Numbered from the stretch's first letter, positions 35,401-48,629 are shown. The stretch: 64,000 nt of DNA from Gymnopilus junonius (GCA_015501075.1 JADNYJ010000173.1:1-64000), one strand, 5' to 3'. Numbers and translations are program-made. Notes: generated by a model not told the origin, from the sequence alone.

Positions 35401-38216
35401 TCACCAGGCTGAGAACCAACGGTAGTACAAACTTGATTGGCCAGGGTGACATTCTCATACCCTGGACCCTGAGGAACGAGATTGGAGCATACACCATTTA
35501 GAGTACGGAATTCATTAGTCAGAATCGACTCGAAGCTAGAGGTAGTTAGAACAAATGTGTTAAAGTACAGAAAATATGCCTACCCATATCTAAGAGGCTA
35601 TAAGGACGACATGAGCATGAGAAGATAACATGAAAGGGAATCTTACATTGATGTAAGTAATCCAACGGAGGGCCCAATCATCGTAGGCTTGGAATAGAAT
35701 ACCCTATTATTACTTGTTAGAGCGTGTCAATTTACAGCGGAACGCATGCTTCTCACCGGTATATATAGAAAGAGCGAGAACAGAAATACCAGCAAAAGAT
35801 TGAGCAGCAGCTTCAGAAGAGAAAGCTGCAGCAATTCCACGGAACCATGCTTTCATCGTGATACTCATAATGAACAAGAAAAGAAGGAAAATACTACAAC
35901 ACGTCGTTAAGCCTGTAATTGAAAGAAGATAGAAAGATGGGTCTTACAAGTATTGTCCAGCTGAGAGTTGCAAACCGACCATAAAGTAGATGATGATACT
36001 GAAAACGATCACGGTGACGCCTGTGATGGGTATGTCGACCAGAGTAAGAGCTAGAGCCTCAATGAAAGGGTGGTATAGAGCGGCCTTCTCGTGCCTCAAC
36101 ACGATCGGACGTTGAGCATACAGTGCAGGAATTTCGGCCATGGCAGTCAAAGCAGAGAAGAGTAGAGAACTGCGACAGGCATGAGTGGCGATGAAAGATA
36201 ATAAAAAAAGGAGATAATTACAAGAAAAGAATACCACCACGAGAGAAGTATGCGCTTGTGGCTTCAGGAGACTTCAAGAAAACACTTCCCATGATAAGCC
36301 CTTGGAAAACGAAGGAGCTAATGGATTAATAGGTCAGTAAAGGAGGTGGGAAAGACGACTGCCATTTGTACTCACAAAAGATTGAGACCAGTGGCGAGGG
36401 CGTTTCCTTTGATGATCTGAACTCTGCGGCGCACGACAGCTCTAACCTGCTGAGGTACACTCAAAAGATATGGGCTGTAAAGATAAGAGTATATCAGAAA
36501 GATGTTCGTTACGTATTAAGAGCCGCTGACCTTTTCTTAAGAGTATGCTTGGATCGTTCCAGCTGGGCGCTCTCAATGTATGCCTCCTCCTTTCCGGCTT
36601 GCCGACAAATTGGTCCAGATAATCTGACAGCTCTCTGCGTTTGCCTTTCCTCTCAGATTTGAGGAAGTATTCTGCAAATTCAGCCGCTGTGCGAGGCTGG
36701 TTAGTGACTCCAGCACGAGGATCCGCGCATTAGGATCAGTAACGGCGACTAGAAAATCGGCCGTCGTCTGGCGGTTAGCTGGTTCGTAGCTTATTGGAAA
36801 TTTTAAGATGACTGATGGTGCTGACGAGAAAATTTGAAACCGTACCCCATATCGATGAAATATTGTTTGGCCTGATCTGCGGCACCAAAGTACGCCATCC
36901 GACCTTCGTAGATAATGCAAACTTTATCAAAGTACTGGTACAATGACTCGCCCGCTTGATAGATAGAAACGAGTGTGGCTGACTCAAAGGAGTCTGTGGC
37001 AATGCGCAGAGCACGGACAAATTCCAGAGCGGTGCTAGCGTCGAGACCTCGCGTGGAACTGCAAGCATGGACGGACATTGGTAAGCATGGGTCCAAAAAA
37101 TGAAGCGATCAGGATAATTACTTGTCCCAGGCACCGATGCAGCTTCTGGTGGCCAAAGCCTCAGCAATGGAGACGCGTTTCTTCTCTCCACCACTGACTC
37201 CTCGGATGGCATTGTCGCCTACCATGGTATTGAGAGTATGGCTGAGACCGAACACTGTTGTGAGGAGCTTTGTGATGAAATCCGAAAAGTCCTCCCTTGA
37301 CCCTTCCAGACGGGTACGCGGGGTACGAGTCGTGGCTGCGAACTTGATTGTCTGCTCGACTGTTAAGGTTGGGAAGTGAACGTCGTCCTCAGGGCAATAT
37401 TGGACGTCGCCTCTGAAGTGCTTCCGGAGGTCATCAGGCGTAATGGAATCATAATAAACGTTTCCTTCAACGGAGTGTATTCCTGCCGTTGATTCGCCAA
37501 AGTCTTGAGGAATGTGCTGCAGCCAGACCCTGGGCTTCCTAGTACGACTGAGAAAAAAAGTTAAAAAAAATATACGAGAATGAACAAAAAAAAACGTACG
37601 AATCATCTCCCCAGGCTTTACAACACCCTCAAACCCTGAAAGTATATTCCTTAATGATGGATGACGCAACTTCTGGATTTTGGCAAAGATGTTCAGTGGG
37701 TTCAGTAACGAGCCCAACGTCGGAAGGTAGTTGTCCGCAGCTGTAATGCCCACGACGCGCAGGTCTCGAAACCCTACACCAAGAGTACGATATTTGATGT
37801 TGGCCTCGTCACGTCTAAAAAAAACTTATCAGTGAAAAACAAAAGAATAAAAAGAAAGAACGCACCTCTTCACCGCATGACGGAGCATTTTCTCAAATCA
37901 AATGGCTCATCATCCTTGATGTGTAGGGTAGGCTCTGAGCTCTCCGATAAACGATCCCCCCTCTCTTCAATCTGCTGTCGAGTTATCGTCCGACGGAGCT
38001 CTTGAACGCCAGTAGGATCAAAGAAGCCGACATCCACGCGAGAGACGGCAGAATTGATTCTGTGAAGGTGAAGGTCCTGGGGCGACTTTTCGGGGAAGAG
38101 TCTGGATCGACGGAGTGAACAAGATCTTCAGTTGAAGGTACAACTGTTTCTAGGCCTTGAAGAGGATGATGGGACTCATTGCGAGAGGAAGTAGATGAAG
38201 GTGTCTCTTCAGCCAT
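32450..38216 (-). CDS. PDR-type ABC transporter (ABCG full-size), frame broken in its first third
   Basis: This is a pleiotropic drug resistance exporter of the plasma membrane, with about 20 short-intron exons. NBD1 has the PDR-typical cysteine Walker A ([12 protein letters not shown]), signature [13 protein letters not shown] and [14 protein letters not shown]2 has [12 protein letters not shown], the degenerate signature region [17 protein letters not shown] and [18 protein letters not shown]. Membrane half one carries [18 protein letters not shown]; half two has [23 protein letters not shown]. The end is [16 protein letters not shown]. The second half is clean. The first third needs five single-base restorations (38087-38090, about 37892-37895, about 37474-37480, about 36717-36725, 36591-36593), all losses. 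The order NBD-TMD-NBD-TMD and the motif asymmetry identify PDR/CDR transporters; the substrate is unknown. Confidence 0.9.
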
Positions 38217-40198
38217 GTCGTTGAAGTGGTGGATTTACCGACAAAAGGCCCCGAGACTGGTGGGAGAGGACAAGAAGGATCCAATCTTTTGTATACATAT
38301 ACCTTTGCGCGTCGATCTTGTTCGATCACGGAAAACGCAATGCACTGTTGACGAAGTGAATCGGCTGTGGCAACGGGGGCCGCTGACATTTGATTTCGCA
38401 GTAGGACCACAAGGAGAGAGCGCTTCGTAATCGTCGATGACATATTGATTATCACCCCTCTCCTTGATCCCTCCCTCTCGGTTACAGAGCATCCGATACT
38501 GGAATGAAAGTCAGGTAAGTACAAAGTCAAATCATCCTATTTCATACCAACCTGAACGCCCATATGGTCAGTATAGGGATTTGGGAAGCCTCATGAACAA
38601 ATTGCACTGATGAGAACGGTATTAGTTACAACTGGAGTAAAAGTGCTCACAATTCCATGAGTAATCCATGAATGTACCTCTAAATCCAATCTTTATGTAA
38701 GTTCATGTACTATTTCAGCAGTTTGGAGGGAAATTGTCTGCATGATTGCTCTGGAGACGTGGCGTGGGGTTGGGTTAAACTTGAAAGCACGGCAAGTCGT
38801 GATGATGGATGAGGTAAGCGCATCTTGATCGGCCCGCCCACACTTGCCCAATTACAGATGGCCCCTAAAAATGGGCAGGCATTTGCAAATTCGTGGCAGT
38901 ACTGATAGGTGGAAGGCCTTGGAAGGCGTGTCGCTTAGATATCATGTCTCGAGGTGGCCTGATTTTCCTCCTCTTTCATTTACTTTTCAAGTAAGACAAG
39001 CGTGGCTACCTTCAGAATTTGGTGTTCCGTCAGCTCGGCTGGATGCTCCTCAAAGTACACGGACATGAAGCGATCATTCAAAGTCAGACATTACTCTACC
39101 ATTTGGGACTGCGGTCAGGCAACAGCGTCGGTAATCACGAGAAGAGGCAAATCGACACTACGGTAGATAGACGACAGTGCTAGCACTACAACCGACGTCG
39201 GGCATCTCGCATATCGCTATATAGCAGCCAACGCTTGATGCATCATTGAATGAGGCGCAGTTGGATCCTGAATTATCGGTCTGACTAAAAATAATGACCT
39301 CGCAGAGCCATAATGGAATTAAATCGTTGAACGTTGTAGGTCATCGACTGCGCAGCCTCAGGCTATTTATTTTTCGTACAGAAAGCAGGGTATACACGCG
39401 TAGGTCCCTGAGGAACATAAGCAGCCGAGAAAGCCAAACGCGTCATACGAATGACGCTATCTCACTCTAGGAACCCGTCATCTCAACTACTTTTCCAGCT
39501 CACCGGAGCTCCTTGAATGTATCAAACGCCTTAAAAGGCCGATAAGAAATATCAGAAGCTGTTCGCTGAATACATCATCGATGATGGCGAGAGAGAAACG
39601 ACTATATTCTGACCAATAATGTCTTCTCTAGTTCTGTGTATATGTCTTTTATACAAGACATGAGAAGCGAATTTGGATGCTATGTAATAGTAGCGGATAT
39701 GAAAATTATAAATATTGTAAATATTATGAAAATATGAAGAGTATGAAGGTATGGATATGAGTAAGTTAACCATGAAGAAAACGATTACAGGAAAGGCGGA
39801 GGAAGAGATACGAGGAAGTTCTATACAAAGGAAGGGTTGGACATATTGGTGAGATTGATCTAATTACATTTTCACATGGGCAGAAGAGCATTGCTCATTG
39901 CCATCTGGTTCATTGGCCATCTATATTTTCACGTTAGAAAAAGAAGACATCTTGAAGGAAGACAATGCTTACAGCCAGAGCCATGAGATCTATGAGAGCC
40001 TCCTGGAGAGAGAGGCAAGATATGTCCCAAAGACGGACACAGCACGACGTAGACATTCCTGTTTGTGTTGGGATTTCTGACGACAACTTCGTAAGATCTT
40101 TCCTGTACGCCCTGTATGCAAGAACAAAATCAGATTTGTCGGAAGAAGGAGAAGGAATAAGTAATCGTACGTTTGCATGCGTGTACGTAACAACATCT
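38217..40198. other. Long upstream/intergenic region
   Basis: About 2 kb upstream of the transporter and downstream of the gene at 40199. Only short open frames with no motif are present. It is moderately AT-rich, especially 39600-39800. The transporter promoter should lie in 38217-38800; I cannot point to a specific drug-response element. Confidence 0.45.
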
Positions 40199-41203
40199 TC
40201 AACAATGCCTTTGGTCCAAATTCTCGTCTGGGGCCAAAAAAACACAAGCGTTGACCTCCTCATTTATCTATTGGATTAACATGAGAAAAATCAAAGTGGC
40301 GATACGTGAAAGAGACTAACTTTAAAGTGGTAATCGGCGCCGTACAGAGGCTCACGAGCGACATTGGAAGGCTTCATCGTCGCTTGCATTCCCGGAAGAT
40401 AGGTCTGTGTTTTGGGAATGACGGGTTTCGGCATAGGCCCAGGGATCGGGGCGTAAAAATCAGATTGCGGCGTCCTGAAAGACTGATTGTACGGATTGCC
40501 TGGAAACGATTCCTGCATTTGTGCCGCAAAAACCTTTTCCTGGGTGGGATAGGGTGTTAAATTTTTCGCCGTACGTTTCGGAACATTGAGGTCTCCCCTA
40601 ATGGCTGAAAAAGGAACGGAGCTCAGTCGTGGAATGTCTTGATGTTCATATTCTGGGGTTCTGGGAACGGTCAAGTATTGGCTCGAAGCCACGGAATCTC
40701 TGTGATTGGTGGATCGACTGGGTGGTTGACGCGTAATTGGGTAGTTCGGAGACGAAGCGTCGTAGGTACCATTCGAGGAATGTGGACCTTCTGAAGCGGG
40801 CGCGTTGGACCAACTGTAGATATAAGCTCCTGGGGCGTTCTTCATATCTTCCGGGTTGTAAATTCGTACCCAATAGCTGTTTCTTTGTCACGCCCACTAA
40901 ATGAGACCCTGCGCCCAGATGAGGGTTTGTTAGGGTTTCGCAAGCAAGATGACACCATTGTAGAAAAGCAGCGAATAGACAGAGGTGAGGAGAACAGATA
41001 AAGAGAGCGGATATGCAGGAATTGCTTAATGATATGGGTAGTCTGTAGGAGTAGTCCTTATGTACCTTCAGCACATAGGCCCACAAAAGCCAAGGGCCAG
41101 CATTGACTTGCTCGAAAAGTCGAATCAAAGTCAAGACTTGGACATGAGGCTGAGTGCCACTTCCAGAGAGTGGCGACGAATAATGAAAAAAGCTGCTTCT
41201 CAT
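40199..41203 (-). CDS. Disordered Ser/Pro/Tyr-rich protein, unknown function
   Basis: No family was recognised. The central exon (about 40318-40880) reads SYWVRIYNPEDMKNAPGAY, then a long Ser/Pro/Asn/Thr-rich region with several Tyr-Pro pairs, ending in YGADYHFK. A clear 55-nt intron (GTTAGT to CCAATAG) joins it in phase to INEEVNACVFLAPDENLDQR and a stop at 40199. A likely first exon at 41203 encodes MRSSFFHYSSPLSGSG and VNAGPWLLWAYVLK, followed by GTACAT. I could not phase the middle junction, where stops occur at about 40890-40910. The product would lack membrane segments. Another frame past the intron is also open for about 100 codons, so the C-terminus is uncertain. Confidence 0.42.
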
Positions 41204-41737
41204 TATTGTTTGAACAATTCAGAAGCAGGATTCGCTTGCGATTTGCTGTGGTTGGCTTGATTTGGCCCCAATGGGGCCATGCCTACGCCTGACATTGAGA
41301 GCAGATGGGACGTATTTGAGTCCAGAAATCAAACGAGTGGGGAATAAGGAAAGTCAAAGCGTCGCATTTGCCGCGTATTGTTTCTAAGCAGAATAGCATG
41401 ATTGCTAGATTCAAGCCCTGTCGAGGAAAGTAATTGTTGGCAAGAAGCGAGCGCCCTTTGCCAGCCCTTTCCTCTGTGGCAGTTCCGTTCTTCCCCTATG
41501 GACACGGCCACGTGGATGCCTGATCCGATAGATTGATCGATCGTCGTTGGGGCAAACGCGATCGACAGATGATTGTTCCGCCTCTCGGCTCACGAGGCAA
41601 GCTTTGTAACCCACTGTAAGTTGTCTGGGGTAGTCTCGTAAGACGAATAAAATTGCAAAGAAGGTTGTTATCACAGACAGAATCATTTTACTTCTACATG
41701 TCGGCCGTCTCTCCACATACACATTAATGATAGAGAA
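41204..41737. other. Intergenic region upstream of the disordered gene, downstream of CCC2-like
   Basis: About 530 bp. Open frames here carry no motif. It holds the copper ATPase 3' flank and the promoter of the gene at 41203. Nothing else is seen. Confidence 0.45.
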
Positions 41738-44700
41738 CTAGCAACGGTTGTCACTCTCCTCTTTGAGGGAACTACCAACGTCTTCGAATTTTGGTTCTTT
41801 ATATAACCGCAGTAGAAGTGAGCTGCAGACGACAGAGGTCGACCTATGAGCTTCGGTCAATAAATTTTGTCCACTTCTAAGATGTCCTTACTTACGATAA
41901 AGCCATAGCCAGCGATGACCACACTGGACTGAGTCTCGAATGACCGGCAGGATAAATTACCCCAGCCGCAATAGGAAGTGTAATCAGATTGTAAACAGTA
42001 GCCCAGCCCTTTCATGTTGGTATTAGTCTAGAATAACATTAACTGTAGCGCAATTAAACGACTCACGAAATTGAACTCGATGCGCCTAAAGACCTTTTTC
42101 GACAAGTCGGTCAAAGTCAATAAAGTGCGAAGATTGGATGTCAGAAGAACAAAATGGGCACTCGACAACGCAATGTCACTGCCAGAGCCCATGGCTATAC
42201 CGACATCTGCGGCAGTCAAAGCCTGTGGATCATCAATCAGTATACCTTTTATGAAAAAAAGCAAGGCAAATTTACAGGAGCGTCATTGATTCCATCCCCT
42301 ACCATTGCCACGATCTTTCTTCTCGAGCTCGAGACCTTCTTTCCGTACCAAGTCCTGCCTTGCTTCAGGCGGGGCAACGTTTGAAGCCATTGAATTTTTT
42401 CGGCCTGACCAAAGAGGAAGTTAGCTTCTAATTCCTTCGAGAGAAAGAGAAAGAAAGACATACCTTCTGATTAGGTAGGACCCCGGCTATGACGTTTTCC
42501 GATGGTATCCCGACTGACCTTGCTACAGCCCTGGCAGTCACTTGATTATCTCCGGAAATCATCCAGGTTTCGATTCCTTGCGTTTGCAGGCGAGCAACGA
42601 CAGGAGACGCTTCCTGCCGAATTGGGTCTGCGATGGCAAAGAAGGCACAAACAGTGAAAACAGCAGACTCTTCCAAAGCGAGAGCGAGAAGAACCACACT
42701 CTTGCCATCCTGCCTCAGCCGTTGAAGAGTGTCAGCATCGTTTGGACCAATTATAGCGCCGTGTTCACTCAGCCAGGTGTCATTGCCTAGCATGGCCCGA
42801 GCTTTTGCCTTCGCTTCTCCGTTAGTAAGATGGAAATTTCCCTTGACGCCACATCCGGGAATCTCTTCAATTTCGCTTCCAGACGACTGTGAATATGAAC
42901 GATCCTGCAAGTGATTTCGCAGCGCAAGGGAAAGAGGATGAGAGCTTCCCGATGCCAATTGAAGAACAATTCCCAATACTCTCGAATCCCAAACCGCGAC
43001 ATCTTCAGCATTTCTGCTCGTGGACGAAGGCGGTGGATGAACAACGACATCGGTGACCTTGGGCTCGTTTCCCTCGGTCAACGTACCAGTTTTGTCGAAC
43101 ACAATAACATCAATCTGAGATGCTTCTTGAAATGCCTCACCACCACCACGGGCGAGTATTCCATGCTTTGCAGCCAGGCCAGACCCTACCAGAAGAGCAG
43201 TCGGCGCAGCCAGGCCGATACCACACGGGCATGCTATAACGAATACGGAGATGGCAAATTCAAGGGACCAGAAGGCTGAAGAGAGGTGTTAATAACGAAG
43301 GACACGTGGGCCAAGTAGAACGTACCCCATCCCCCAACGCTGCTTGAGAGAGTATCTGCAGGGAGCGCACCACTCAAACCTAGGCTCAACCATACAATCC
43401 AAGTTATGATAGCAAGAGCGGTGACCACAGGTACAAAATAGGAGGTCAAAATATCCACCACTTTCTCGACAGGTGCACGCTTTGATTGGCCCTGACGAAC
43501 TGCATTTATTACCTGTTCCAACCTTCAAGGCAGATTAGCATAGGAAGAGAAACACAATTAATCATACGTACATGGTTCCTTCTTCTACAGCCTCCACTAT
43601 CATGTCAACCACCCGGAGTTTATTGATGGTTCCAACGAATATTTGATCACCTTTAGACTTCTGCACGTCTCTACTCTCTCCTGTGAGCGAACTCTCGTCA
43701 AAGAACGTGGGCTCTGATGAGACAATGACGCCATCTGAAGGGGGACTAGCTCCGGCAGGTACCCTTACGATGTCTCCAACTTCTAAAAGGTCTGTTGGTA
43801 TCGTTTCGACCTTGGGATTTAGGCGAGAGGTAGCGGATTTTTCGTCGTTGATTTCAAATGAAGAGCTGGGGGGACGTTCCGAAATAAGCAGGAGGGCTTC
43901 TGAACTTCGAAGGTTCCCGAGAAGAGTGACAGCGTTGGCAGCCTGGTGCTTGCTAAAGGCTTCAATAAAGCGGCCTGAATGACTTGCGCCGTCAGGTTCT
44001 GAGCTGAGTGGAAAATTCCGACAAAGTATACTTGCCAATAAGGAGGAACATAGTTAAAAAAGCAACGGAATCGAAGTAAGTCGTTGGTCCATCAACATGA
44101 ATAACCTCATTGGAAACGGTGCGTGCCGATATAGCGAGCTCGGCGATAGAAGAAAAGTACGCTACAGATACTCCAAGTGAGACCTGTTAATTTGATGAGC
44201 AATCAAAGAACTGCGGTTGAATTAATGAAAGGAACGAACTTACAAGTAAATTCATGCTTCCAAAACGAAAAAACCTCGTCATCAAGTTGCATGACTACCA
44301 GGTCTCCAGAGGAACCACACTCTTGTATAGATTTATGATGGAATTCCTAAAAAAAGAGTCAGTGTATGACAAGGAGACAGCTATGACATTACGTACTGCA
44401 GCAGAAAAGAACATGATAGGCGTGGCAAGGATGAATAAGATCCATTCGCCTCTGGGTACTTGGCCTGCCCACGCTGTCGATTGGAAATAACGTCGAACCG
44501 GGTTACTCTCTCTCACCAAGGACATGTAAACAATGCCGATTACGAAGATAGGGATAGAAAGGAGCACTGCCACCAGGAGACGAATAAGGAGGCTCCTCTG
44601 CTCCTTCCGGTACAGCTTGAGTGCGGTTTCATCTGCCGAGGGAGGATGGTATATAGATATCGTAGTTGGAGAATACCTTTGCGATAAGGAGGATACGAGG

Positions 44701-45239
44701 GTGCGGATAGTGAACGCAGGTGGATCGGGAGCATAGCTGAGACGAATGACATTGGGAGGGTCGCTGGTGTGCGGTTCTTCGACTGTCAAGCTTGAGTCCA
44801 GTTTCTGAACGGCTTCGGCCATGTCCTCGGTGCTGTAAAACGATAATGTGAGAAATAGAGTTCGGGCGAATGATGAAATGACTCACATAGACCGCATGCC
44901 CTTAAACTCTAACGCTATTGTCCTCCTGTCTCCTCGCTTGAAGGCCTGAGAAGCTGCCAATGGAGTGACAGAAAGGACCTGAGCTTCATAACCCAAGTCC
45001 TCGATTAATGTCGCTAAAGAATCCGCAAGAGAGGCTGAGGCGACGACGGCGGATGCTGATTTTCCAAGTTGGTTTAGTGATATCTCGGATACGCCCTCGA
45101 GTTTAGAAAGGGCTTCGGTAATAGTTCGCACACAGGATGAGCAAGTCATACCGCCAACAGCTAGCTGAACGGTGCTGGGTCCTTGAGAACCTGGAAGCGG
45201 ATCGATTTCTTTGCCTTTGTCTAGGCTGAGTCTGGCCAT
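41738..45239 (-). CDS. CCC2: Copper-transporting P1B-ATPase, two apparent frameshifts
   Basis: The protein moves Cu(I) into the secretory pathway for multicopper oxidases. The start at 45239 follows a leader ORF segment. Motifs in order are one N-terminal HMA domain with GGMTCSSC, a second degenerate HMA-like region lacking CxxC, the actuator SSLTGES, the membrane metal site ACPCGIGLAAPTALLVGSG, DKTGTLTEGN, SSHPLSLALRNH (the SEHPL-type nucleotide site), WMISGDNQVTA, VGDGINDAP and AADVGIAMGSGSD. The C-terminal YNLITLPIAAGV is followed by a final exon ending ESDNRC. One intron, 43975-44035, uses a GC-AG pair with the strong GCAAGT donor. Between FFSAAEFHHKSIQE and RFFRFGSMNLL two single bases are missing (about 44317-44321 and 44284-44288). 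One HMA domain rather than two is short for the family. Confidence 0.9.
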
Positions 45240-45445
45240 GACTAGTCGAGTATACTTCAGAAGTGGTAGAAAGAAAAAGGTAAGGCCGTGCAATGGAGTG
45301 TTAAAAAACAGCGCGGTTTCAGACTGAAGAGGGGCCGGGTGTCGCAAAGACAAGCCTTTTATACGCCATCGCACGACCGCTTACGAACCCTGTTGTCGAC
45401 CCTTCCCAATTTTAGGCCGTGTGGAGTTGTATTCCTTCGGTATTA

Positions 45446-45550
45446 ATTGGGCAGCACAAATGCCTCCCTCATGATGAGGCAATTTTCCGCCCGCCCTTGA
45501 TAATTTTAGAACTTCGTCACGAGTTCCGATTGGGCAGCATTAATGCCTCC
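45446..45550. repeat. Two 22-bp near-identical direct repeats
   Basis: The sequence ATTGGGCAGCANNAATGCCTCC occurs at 45446-45467 and 45529-45550, identical at 20 of 22 positions, 83 bp apart. The second copy overlaps the 3' end of the unknown ORF at 45506, where it encodes GGINAAQ on the minus strand. Both lie 200-310 bp upstream of the copper ATPase start. They may be a local duplication or a regulatory pair; neither is established. Confidence 0.6.
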
Positions 45551-46135
45551 TGGGGCCTGACCTGGATGACAAAGAGCGTCAAAGACGGCCTGGATATGGG
45601 TAAACGTAAGGGAAAGAATGTACGAGAATGTACGCGGACACAATCGGAGACCAAGGTAAGTGTCGAAACACGAGCTGAACCGTTGATGAACAAGAGAAAG
45701 ACAATTGCTGGAGTGTCGAACCTCTAAACATGCCGCTGACATAATCCACATTTTAGCTTTCATCTTATCTCCTTCACGGCCAAGCGACCAGCACCGCTTG
45801 GTATCTTCAGCCAGATATCGCTCTGGACTTCTTAGACGGGTCGAACCGTTTTCAAATTTAATTAAATGCCACGGAGATTTGTACGAACTCGGCTCTCGAA
45901 AATCTACAGGTAATAACGGGGGTCTGCCCCACGTTGCCTTGCGCGAGGCAATTGTGCTTATCAATGCCCCGTCAGTCCAGCTTATTTCAAATCCGATGTC
46001 GCCCTCATATATATGACTACGAGTCATCTCCATGAGAAATGCTGTTAAATCGAGAGATGGCGTTATGGTTCCCATTGCTCTTGCGTCAAACAAATTGGTG
46101 CCCAATAGATACATTACCACGAGGTCAGCACGCAT
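45506..46135 (-). CDS. Unknown protein, possible partial gene
   Basis: I do not recognise the family. The frame is open for 210 codons from an ATG at 46135 to a stop at 45506. The first 130 residues look like genuine conserved protein (RADLVVMYLLGTNLFDARAM, then IGFEISWTDGALISTI and ATWGRPPLLPVDF, WHLIKF). The rest is Cys/Ser/Leu-rich and may be intron or untranslated sequence. An acceptor-like CTATCTTAG lies 20 bases upstream of the ATG, so an earlier exon is likely. The gene ends about 270 bp before the copper ATPase start on the same strand. Confidence 0.45.
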   Translation of the reverse strand: MRADLVVMYLLGTNLFDARAMGTITPSLDLTAFLMEMTRSHIYEGDIGFEISWTDGALISTIASRKATWGRPPLLPVDFREPSSYKSPWHLIKFENGSTRLRSPERYLAEDTKRCWSLGREGDKMKAKMWIMSAACLEVRHSSNCLSLVHQRFSSCFDTYLGLRLCPRTFSYILSLTFTHIQAVFDALCHPGQAPGGINAAQSELVTKF

Positions 46136-46741
46136 TTCTTGAGACACCAGCTAAGATAGTTCACCTACGTGTAACTTTGTAATGCATTATTCATCCCCGA
46201 ACGATAAACTTAGAATTGTTCGCCCATGTACTGGTAATGCAGGTAGACCTATTTTAACTCGGTGTATACCCTTTTATACTACAAACTGCAAGGATCTACG
46301 TATTGAGCAGAACTAAGTGGATATTGACATAGTTCGGTAGCTCAGCTTGAAGTACCAAGCACAGTGGTTTTAAATCAACGGACAAATGTTTCACGGATTT
46401 CGGTAATTTGGAATTCTTCAACATAGACCATTTTCTCCAATTTCTCCGAACCAAGGATGTATGATTCGGACTCTTCAGCAAATATTTTTGTAAACCATTT
46501 CTATACAGGATTGAAATATAACAGATTAAGGTTCTATAAATACGATTTACTCTCACCCTGGTCCTTTCTTGTCACTGTCTGTGATCGTCTTTCCTTCATC
46601 TTTCCGTAATCGCAAGGTAAGCCACGTCGTCGAATCTCTTTAACTAGTCCATTAATTTAATAATAATATTACCGATGAATCCGAACTACAGGACAGACTG
46701 ATCTGAACAAACCTTATCAAGGACCATCCACTGGAAGATCT

Positions 46742-48146
46742 ATGGACCAACTCCCAGTTGAACTTCATATCAAGATCCTCAACGTTCTCGCATCATTATC
46801 GTGGCAAGACGATCCCTTATCAAATCAGGATCCCCGTTCACCATCCTTGTTCCCGTTCAACGTAGCATCGGTATGCACTCAATGGCTTGCCATAGTCTCT
46901 GAAATCCCAGAATGCTGGACTCGCGTTATTTTCGACGTTGCGAAAGACCCTACGCCCTTCCTTGATGCGTTCCTGTGGTCTGAAGATCTGGAAATAATTG
47001 AAGTACTGGTGTTCACCAGTTCCACAGATGACGGGAAGGAATACGGAAAAACCGAAAAGCAGCGCTCAATAGCCATCACACAAGCTCTTCGACCCCATGT
47101 TCATCGATGCAAATCGATTACATTCGACATTACATATTCGACTTCCCTTCCTCCTGCACATATTTTCTTCCTCAAAGATTCGCCTTATCTCGAGAAGCTT
47201 GTTCTTGAATGCGCCCATGATGATATTCAAATAGAGCCCGATTCATGGATGACGACTGTAGTCAATCGACCACACTTTGGATCAGACTTTAGCAAACTGA
47301 AAAAGCTCTCATTGACGGGATTTTCGTTCCTCTACCTTGCACTGCACCTCGATTCTCCAGAGTCATTCGCGAAATTTCAATTCCGCCGGAGTATGGAACT
47401 CTATGTTTCACGGTTCACGTTCTTAGGAAGCGGCCATTACACCGTGACCAATTTCATGCGATACTTTCTTCATGCAGTCCGTCGGACAACCCACTTTCAC
47501 GACTTGTCACTGTCTTACAATGAAGAAAACTGGGTGACCCGACTATCTTACAGCATCGTATTCTACTTCACACCGTTTATTTCCAGTCGGTATCCAAAGA
47601 TTTCATTACCAGCCTCTATGCTACAGTCCAGATATTTTGCGCAGGCACGATCGCCTACAAAAAATGTGAAATGCCCAATATTGGGCAAGATCATGCGCTA
47701 GTAGCTGAGAATATCATTCTAGACAGCATCATAGACGACGAACGCGGAACTGGTTTACGCCACATTCTGGCCTATTGGATCCATAGCGATGAAAGCAGCC
47801 TCACGATGCGCGCTTGCACAGAATTTAACGACTCTCTTTGAGTGATTGCACTGACAGCATCCGGGCGGTGGGACGTATTTACATTCAAGATTGCACCAAC
47901 TTTACGCCCAGCGTGTTACGAGAATTTGTGAAGGCTCGCAACGCTCTGCCCGTTTCAGATCTTGAGTCTCGATACCGGTATACGTTGAAGGAATTGTTCG
48001 TCACTGGAGAGGCCGAGGCTTACAAAAAGGATAAGAATTGGTTTTTGGGACAGTCCCATACAGAAGTTAAGTGGATAACCCGGAACGATGAAGGGGTAGT
48101 ATGGGAAGAGTTTTTTACACCTGAATCACCCCCAACGTCTGTGTAA
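46742..48146 (+). CDS. F-box/LRR-like protein, two apparent frameshifts
   Basis: The start MDQLPVELHIKILNVLASLS, followed by VASVCTQWLAIVSEIPECWTRV, is the common agaricomycete F-box layout; a leucine-rich domain follows (PYLEKLVLEC, FSKLKKLSLTGFSFLYLAL). The frame is open to about 47555, then continues in another frame with SLYATVQIFCAGTIAY and HILAYWIHSDES. It shifts again at 47837-47839, where a T run appears one base short, into DCTDSIRAVGRIYIQDCTNF and the end WEEFFTPESPPTSV. This protein differs in sequence from the 19-30 kb family. No introns are evident. Its role as an SCF adaptor is inferred from the F-box only. Confidence 0.65.
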
Positions 48147-48629
48147 TTCATCAAGTAATCTTTGTACTGTCTTTTGTAAAACTGTGGTCTGAAAATGTCT
48201 TCAAGACAGAGATGTATCGAACCATGAAAGGGATACATGACACGATGATGGACTAAAGAAAGACAGATCGCTGCTAAATTGAATTCCCTGGAATCTGGCC
48301 GTCAAAGCGCCCGGCTGATTGCCGTTGACGTCTGGAAATTGAGGGGGCCGACTAGAAGAGCAATCTGATTTGACAGCGAGTTCCTCTTCTTCACCATTCA
48401 CAAAACACCTGAAGTTGACCATGTTCTGTTTCCACAGTGACGAGCCCGAGATACAGCTGCGACCCCCGATGGTGCCTTTGGAAATCCAGGTGCGGACGGA
48501 GGTGGTTACAGATGAGGCATTTAGTTCCCACGGTTCCCATTCGCCAGCAGCGACCGCCCTTCACCGCAGCTCCATTCCCAACCTCTACCATCGACCACCA
48601 CCCAACATACCCGTCGCCGTCTCTCCTCA

